From positions 1,041,283 to 1,105,282 of the forward strand of contig JAHBBC010000019.1 in the NCBI GenBank assembly GCA_019915015.1: 64,000 nucleotides of DNA, written 5' to 3'. The number at the start of each line of letters is the position of its first letter. The first letter of the stretch is position 1. Shown piece by piece: positions 58,142-64,000 of this stretch. The notes beneath the pieces were generated by a model. The model was not told the origin of the DNA. It did no database searches and was given only the letters and a program-made list of their open reading frames with translations. The position numbers were made by a program, and so were the translations under genes. The DNA comes from Auriscalpium vulgare. Taxonomy: Eukaryota > Basidiomycota > Agaricomycetes > Russulales > Auriscalpiaceae.

Positions 58142-60090
58142 TCATCGTGTCTCATCGTCGTCGGCCACGTACTCGACCAAACCGGTGTCCAACAAATCCC
58201 ACACTTTGACGAAGCGCAGACCCGCGCGAGCACTGTGGCAGAGTGTGAATGGCAGATTAGCTATCAGAGATTCTGATATAGCTTCGAGACGGACGCACCC
58301 GAGATCCTTAAATTCAGCCAGCGTCCGCTCGCAGGCATTCAATACAATGCACATGTGCACGTCCTGGAGATAGGTGCGGGTGTTGCCGTAGCCGAAGTTG
58401 GGGAGCAGTGGTTTCGGCGCGCTTTCGACGCCGGCATCTCCAGACTTGCTGGGGAAGTTCGACGGCACGATGTACTCGTCTAGCACATGCATCAAGGGTG
58501 TGAATATCACAAAGAAGGGCTGTCGAGGATATGAATAACGCACGGACGAGGATGCGGCTTCCAGGCTTCATCGCAGCGCGCACGTTCTTGAGAATGGTCA
58601 CGCAGTCCTCGAGCGGCCAGTCGTGTATGATTTGGCGTATCTATGCGCCGCCCGCACGTCAACGGAACTCCAACAGAGCCGGCCAAATTGACGCGTCACG
58701 TACATAGTAGATATCTTGGCCTTTGACGGGCAACTCCTTGAAAAAATCTATGGGGATAAATTCGGCACGCTTCTCCGACGCGGCTGCCGGGTAGTCAAGC
58801 GCCCATTGCTGCGTTAATGGGATGGGGAAGTGGGGAAGGAAAGCTCGATCAGAAAGACAGCCTAGCCTTCGGCTGTGCGCGCACCTGCTCGGCCTGCGTC
58901 ACGACAGTGGGAAGGTCTTGCAAAGTGATATGAAGGTTGTGATGCGCCTTGGCAAGCTCGATGGACACAGTCCCAACCCCGCCTCCCACGTCGCATACGG
59001 TAGCGCCCTGCGGCAGCTCATTCCACGGAAACTCTGGAAATCCATAGGATGTGGGCCCGAAGAAACGAGTGTCAGTGGGCGCAATCTCGAGCGATGGGCG
59101 CACGCACGAGTGATGACAGCTTGTAGCCCTGTGACCTTCGAGAGGCCTCCCATTGCACGGTGGAATTGCTATCAAGGAAGTTTGATTCAGCGCATGATGC
59201 TGTCAAGAAACGCGCCGTGTACTGACCTCCATAACATGGGGCTAACAGAAATAGCATACGGTGTTAATCGCTCAGTAGATAAATCAAGAGGGCGCAAAAG
59301 ACGGCTCACGTGCGCAGCGAGATAATCAAACAAAGTACCGCCTGGAATCTCGCTCCGAATGCCGTACGCCCAGGAAGATCGGCGGGCATCGAGCGAGTGG
59401 CCATACTCTGGATCGATGAGCGAATCATAGAAGTTCGACACAGCACATTTGTTGGTTTCATTGGAAACCATGAGGATGAAGGAGCTGAGCGTATTCTTGC
59501 GCCGGAGCGTCAAGGAAAGAGGATTGTTGGCAAACGTGTCCGGAGCAGCTACAATTCAGACTACAAATGAGCGCACGTCACACGGGTATGTGCGCAGTGC
59601 CCACCCACTTTCTATGAAGAAATGCGTGGACGCGAGGTAACGCATCACCCGAAGCAACTTTCCGTCGTGGAGGCCGGTCCGGGCAGCAATTTCGGTGATG
59701 TGCAGTCCTTCGGGATGGTCGGAAATGGCATCGGGAACCTTCGCGCTCGCTGCGACGCGAAGGCAGGCAACGTCATTGGTGGCCATTGATCGCTATGTCG
59801 ATCCCCATTCTTATGAGCTAACGGGTGAGCTGCACCGTTTCAAGAAATGCGCGTACCGTGTACACAGTGGTCTCGGGAGGCGTCAACGTACTGCATAGCT
59901 GGCGGCAAGCGCCCTCGAGTACACGCACAGCGCGCATAAGACTTGTGGGGTCCTTGGGCAATAGCGGTTCGGCGGAAGATTCCAGTGAGGGGATTGGGCA
60001 GCCTGAAATTTCATACTGACGTATGGCGTCCGCCGTGGCCGAGTTGATCAATGACAAGAGGCCATAGAGGGTGTCCTTTGGCGCGTTCAT
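58142..60090 (-). CDS. SAM-dependent O-methyltransferase
   Basis: Plant-type/fungal class (Methyltransf_2) O-methyltransferase, likely cytosolic. Start at 60090 (MNAPKDTLYGLLSLINSAT). The winged-helix dimerisation part includes LRVAASAKVPDAISDHPEG, HITEIAARTGLHDGKLLRVM and YLASTHFFIE. Then SNFYDSLIDPEYG, LFDYLAAH spliced to PHVME and QFHRAMGGLSKVTGLQAVI. The SAM motif is TVCDVGGGVGTVSIELA (about 58,985), then ITLQDLPTVV and IPIDFFKELPV. The catalytic His lies in IRQIIHDWPLEDC (about 58,620), followed by ILKNVRAAMKPGSRILV. The end is FVKVWDLLDTGLVEYVADD. About ten introns; I read GTGCGT..CCAG near 59,030-59,110 as an intron, although the frame stays open through it. About 470 residues. Same strand as the halogenase; joint role in one pathway is inferred. 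Confidence 0.88.
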
Positions 60091-60972
60091 GTTGAAAAAT
60101 CGAAAGAGCGCTGATCTAGTAGCAAAGTGGAGCAGCCGCAGAGTCGAAAGTGGGCAACAGAGAAAGCAGCTTGGGTCACCAGTCTTTATCTGTCGCCGCA
60201 TATTGAGTTCAGTGGTGGTCCGGTGGTGGTGTAAAGCCCGCTCCGATGGGAGCCTTTATCGGCAACAGGGACAAATGACAACCACAAATCAGACCATGCC
60301 GTATGACCACCGGCATTCGTGCCCGCTGCAGGTCACCTACGACCATGGCGTGTGTCAAAAGTCCGGAAAACGGTCTTTGACGCGCGTCGGTAGGGAAACA
60401 TGAAGATGGAGAAGTGTGTGTAGCGCTGATGAAGAATGCAAGATCAAGGTTGAAGCGACACGGAAGCAAGTCTGTATAGGCGACCACTGGCGTTGAGTAA
60501 GGCAAAGAGACGTTCTTGGGTTCTGGGCTCCCATGTCGTCTGATCTGCAGCACACGCCTCCCGTGTGCCACAATGCAGAAACGCAAGGCTAAAGTGAAGA
60601 AGTTGGCGAAGTAACGAAGTAACCAGTCAGGATCACCGGAGAGCCGGAGTACAGTGTTCCGCATAGACTCGGCCATGGTTGTAAATCCAAAAGCTTACAC
60701 CAGGTTCGCATAAGATGCGCCAGGGCCTGCGTGGAGATCAGATGAGCAATAGAATGGTGTGAATGAAAGAGAATAGAGGCTGGAATAGCAGTGACAACGG
60801 ATGACTAGATGACTAGTCAGACTCCGACTCGCGCCAGCCTCTCAGTTGTGGTTGCGGTGGCTGCGTGAGAATTACTTTCCTCTTCCGTTCGACCTCTACT
60901 CAGAGCTCTCCTTGCGTCCGACTCCCTCCCAAGTCCTTCCCGCCCTTTCTCGTCGCATCCATCTGCCCCTCC
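60091..60972. other. Divergent promoter region, methyltransferase and DUF6697-like gene
   Basis: The two flanking genes diverge. A 155-codon minus-strand frame (60,209-60,676) has no recognised domain and I do not call it a gene. Confidence 0.45.
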
Positions 60973-62684
60973 ATGATGTCCGACGGCCGAGAGAAGGATG
61001 CGGAATACTCAACCAACGGAGACGACCTCGCAGAGATGCTCAAGGGAATGGTGAGCAACTTCTTGTTCGAAGAGCGAGCGGACAGGTTGATTTCTTCCGA
61101 CTACAGCATCCTTTCACCGCCGCTGAGACGGCAATCGCGGTTCAGGTCGAGCGGATGCGCATCGCCGAGGCGCATGCCGCGCGCGACGTCGTAGTTCATC
61201 ACCTCGCGAGCGCCTGCCAGACGATCAATGACAAGTCTGCCGCCATCGAGAGGCTCATGCGTGAGAAGCAGGAGCTCGAGGATCAATTGGCCTCGTCTAC
61301 CCGCGGCCTGCAGTCCAACGGCGAGCAAAGTCAGACCCCTCGCATCGCCGAGCTGGAGGAGGTCATCAAGAGCCTCCGGGGCGAGCTCAAGCCTCTGCGA
61401 GGCTGCGCGGCCGGCGGTGAAGACGCGCCTCCGACATGCGACGAGGGCCAGCCCCAGGTGCGTGGCAGTTTGCCGCTTGATGCGAGCCTTTTCTGCAGGG
61501 TATATGCATGGCGTAGATGCGACCGGCGTCGCGCGAGTGCACGCCCGACAGTGCAGCGCAGCTAGCGCGGCAGGATGCACTGCGTGTGCTCCGCGAGGCG
61601 ACAATCAACAATCCGTCGCGCATGCCGTCGCCCCTTCTCATGCCCAGCTCGCCGCGCACGCCGACTCAGGATTATTCCGGCACACCTGACACCAAGGTTG
61701 ATTGCTCCTCCCCGTCTCGAGGCTCGCTGACATCACCTAGATCATCAACCCCTCCATCGACCCCGTAGAGTCGATTCGCATCAGGCATGCAATCCTGGCC
61801 GCTCTGCCCCTTCCGCCCGGCATCCCGTCCGACGCACTGAAACCAATCGTAATTCCCGCGCCGTACACATTGCAAGAGTTCCTCGGCAACGCCGCAGGGT
61901 GAGCATTCAAACCTATCATCGACTATAGCTGAATATATACCCTTCTACAGCCTCTGAGAACATCGTATGGCCTCCACTTTTCTCATCCTATTGACACATC
62001 TTACCGTCCTCCAGGCTATCGAACTATCGCATTTTCCAGCAGCTGACGACGCACTGGTGCCCCGATCGCGAGGAACACGGCTACTTTCTGACCCCGCTCT
62101 TCAAGTGCAGCACGAACCCGCGCGTCGTCACTGCGCACCGCTGGATGATGATCGACGTCATCGGCAAGATGGACCGACCGACGGGTCTCTCTTCTCTCTT
62201 GCGCTGGGCTGCGTTCACTGGTTGACCTGCAGACTGGGCAGAGTGCTTCTACAACAAGGACGGCAAGTGGTACTACGCGGGCGTCTACAAGGCGATCCGG
62301 CTCGATGACCTCACGACGAAGGAGTGGGAGCAGCTCTCTGCCGAGGTGCGCGTCGCCCTTCCTTCATCCACCCTGCTCTCCGCTCACCCCCGGCAGACCA
62401 CGCAAGCCATCGTGAAAGACACCATCGCCGGCCGCAAGAACAGCTCCCCACAGACGGTCTACGAGATGACGCAGCTGTACGCGGCTGGCGCGCTGCGCGT
62501 CGCGTGCATCGGGCTGCAGTGCATCGGGTTCAACACCGCGCTGTACCACGCCGCGCTCGACCAGGCCGGCACCGGCGCTGGCGCAGCCCGTTCGGCAACA
62601 GCGCTGCGGCGAACTGGGCCACGGCAGACGGGGTCGATGGAGGGAGGGTGGGCTGCGTTGGGTAGGTGCGCGACGGACAACTGA
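60973..62684 (+). CDS. DUF6697-like protein with coiled coil
   Basis: Basidiomycete-specific family of unknown function, probably nuclear or cytosolic. Start at 60973 (MMSDGREKDAEYSTNGDD); splices to an exon with a clear coiled coil (about 61,145-61,400: VERMRIAEAHAARDVVVHHL, SAAIERLMREKQELEDQL, IAELEEVIKSLRGELK). A Ser/Pro-rich linker (PSRMPSPLLMPSSPRTPTQ) follows. The conserved C-terminal domain begins SIDPVESIRHAILAALPLPPG, then YTLQEFLGNAAG, HWCPDREEHGYFLTPLFKC, VVTAHRWMMIDVIGKMDRPT, ECFYNKDGKWYYAGVYKAI, LDDLTTKEWEQL, TTQAIVKDTIAGRKNSSPQ and YAAGALRVACIGLQCIGFN. The last residues are uncertain: one frame stops at 62,684, a neighbouring frame stays open to 62,665. The match to DUF6697 is from memory of the family's HWCPEREEHGYF..GKWYYAG signatures. 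Confidence 0.78.
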
Positions 62685-63467
62685 TGACTGGCGTTTTCTT
62701 GGCTGGCTGTGGACCCGGGACTCTGGGACTTCGGAATTCTGCATCGTCTTCGCGTATCTGTGTTTTCTCTCCGCCCGATGTGGGTGCTCGTGCATGTATA
62801 GCTGTGTTTATTACAGTAATATGTAGATGGCGGGCACACATTGCCCCATACAGACAATATCTCCTGTACCTCGACCTCCTGAAACAACGGTCCAACTTGA
62901 CTTCCCCCTGCCTCGCCGCATACAAAGAGCGCCGCCCGGCCAACGACAACGGGCTGGCCGTCGGCGGCCATAGGCTGTTGTCAAGCTGAGCTCGTGCGTG
63001 ATGCCCGCGAGCTTGGCGCAGAGATGGGAGGCCTCCGCCATTCTTGCCAGTGTCGGACCCGGCCGCGCAGCGAGATTGGTGGTTTTGGGGTAGTCGGCAA
63101 CGGAGACTATGTAGGTTCGGGGCAAAATCTGTGCTCGTTCCTGCCGTCACCGCGACGCGAATTTGAATACTCTGGACTCTGAAGTGCTTGAAGTCGCTTC
63201 ATCGTTGTCTGGAGACGGCCTGAGTCGGGACGCAGCTGGGCCCGCGGTGGTTACGATAGCTCGGGAAGCGGTCGCGCGCTATGTGCTTGAGTATGTAAAG
63301 GAGGGAGGGAGAGGAGAGGATAGAGAGCCCAGCCGCGGCTTCTCTTGAAAAGAGCGTGTGCATACGACCCACGTGCAGTAAATACCAAAAAAAACCAGCA
63401 AAATGTAAACCGTCTATACCCAACTGCACGCACCTGCACCTCCGCTCACAGCAGCCCAGCTGTTCAC
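62685..63467. other. Convergent intergenic region
   Basis: 3' regions of the DUF6697-like gene (plus) and the membrane-protein gene (minus). No gene or RNA recognised. Confidence 0.45.
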
Positions 63468-64000
63468 TCATTCACCATGACCTGCTCGCATCCCACGAGT
63501 GAGCTGCCCGCTCTCGCTCAAGTTCGCCTCGAGATACGGGTTCCGCGTAAACTGCATCGGTTGCCTCGCGGGCTTCGCCGCGACGAACTGTGAATTCATC
63601 ACGGAGAGCGGGACACCGTCGACGGTGCGCTCGTGGAGGTGTGCCGGGCCGTGAGCGACGACACGCAGGTTTGTGGTTATGCGTGTGACGAGTATGGTGG
63701 TGATGACGGCGGAGGGCCTGTGCGCTGTGATTAACGAAATGGTACTCTCATGGTGGATGGGGGCTGCTTACATTGCTGATAGGCGTGCAGTGTCGGGCGC
63801 GCGGTGAGGATCATCATCACCCATATGAAGTTGAGAGGATATTCCTCTGGAGGATATCGGTAAGCCGCTCGTCCCGCAGAAAAGCCGGGAGAGAAACTGA
63901 CCCAAAGTACACCGCACCATCCCGCGCCAGGCTCTGCACGAGGTTACCACTCTTCTCTCCGCTGGCGCGGCCGCGTACGGTGAATGTAAATCGTGCGCGA
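63468..64000 (-). CDS. DUF6533-like multi-pass membrane protein, 3' part only
   Basis: Runs off the right edge of the window, so the N-terminal half is missing. On the minus strand the first visible exon reads SGNLVQSLARDGAVYFG, which is the typical late loop before the sixth membrane helix in the family. After an intron comes EYPLNFIWVMMILTARPT, a membrane helix, then LHAYQQC. A last exon gives TTILVTRITTNLRVVAHGPA, the conserved R..LNLR-type end of the domain, and LHERTVDGVPL, ending RAGHGE at 63,468. Two introns visible. Function of the family is unknown. A related relic lies at 26.6 kb. Confidence 0.6.

Noticed and set aside
60209..60676. 155-codon minus-strand frame upstream of the methyltransferase
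   Set aside because: No domain, signal or conserved motif recognised; lies in a divergent promoter region.

Overview
The window comes from a filamentous basidiomycete, most likely an Agaricomycete. Nearly every gene is broken by introns of about 45-60 bp with GT..AG ends. The gene families (DUF6697-like, DUF6533-like, C2-NACHT-WD40 receptors, A-T-R NRPS-like reductases, flavin halogenases, Helitron and PIF/Harbinger transposons) are typical of that group. All coordinates of spliced genes were assembled by eye from reading frames and splice sites.

Layout. 0.3-8.8 kb is housekeeping-like: a cytochrome P450 (+), a two-SH3 adaptor (-), a TMEM41/Tvp38-type VTT membrane protein (-) and a PIG-L/GPI12 deacetylase (-). 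9.0-18.6 kb is a Helitron-type element. Its large Rep/helicase protein has a spliced-on retropepsin-like N-terminus but ends before the last helicase motifs. It is followed by two spliced accessory genes of unknown function. 19.7-25.1 kb is one large STAND/NLR gene with a C2-like N-terminus, a helical linker, NACHT, and 15 WD40 repeats of which 14 are near identical.

27-57 kb is the unusual part. A module occurs three times in the same order: a decayed 3' end of an NRPS-like reductase (+), about 2.5-2.7 kb of related non-coding sequence, a small five-exon gene of unknown function (+, called S1, S2, S3 here), and then a convergent minus-strand enzyme gene. The enzymes are an intact A-T-R NRPS-like reductase after S1, an aldo-keto reductase after S2, and a flavin-dependent halogenase after S3. 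An O-methyltransferase follows at 58-60 kb. Together these enzymes could reduce an aryl or alkyl acid, interconvert aldehyde and alcohol, halogenate and O-methylate, so a halogenated aromatic pathway is a reasonable but unproved inference.

Between modules 1 and 2 sits a 6.86-kb near-perfect palindrome (36,586-43,445) made of two inverted PIF/Harbinger copies of 3,388 and 3,386 bp, each with a 3-bp target duplication. The 86 bp between them is flipped relative to the reductase copy it was cut from, which points to recombination between the two arms. The window ends with a DUF6697-like gene and the 3' part of a DUF6533-like membrane protein gene that runs off the edge.
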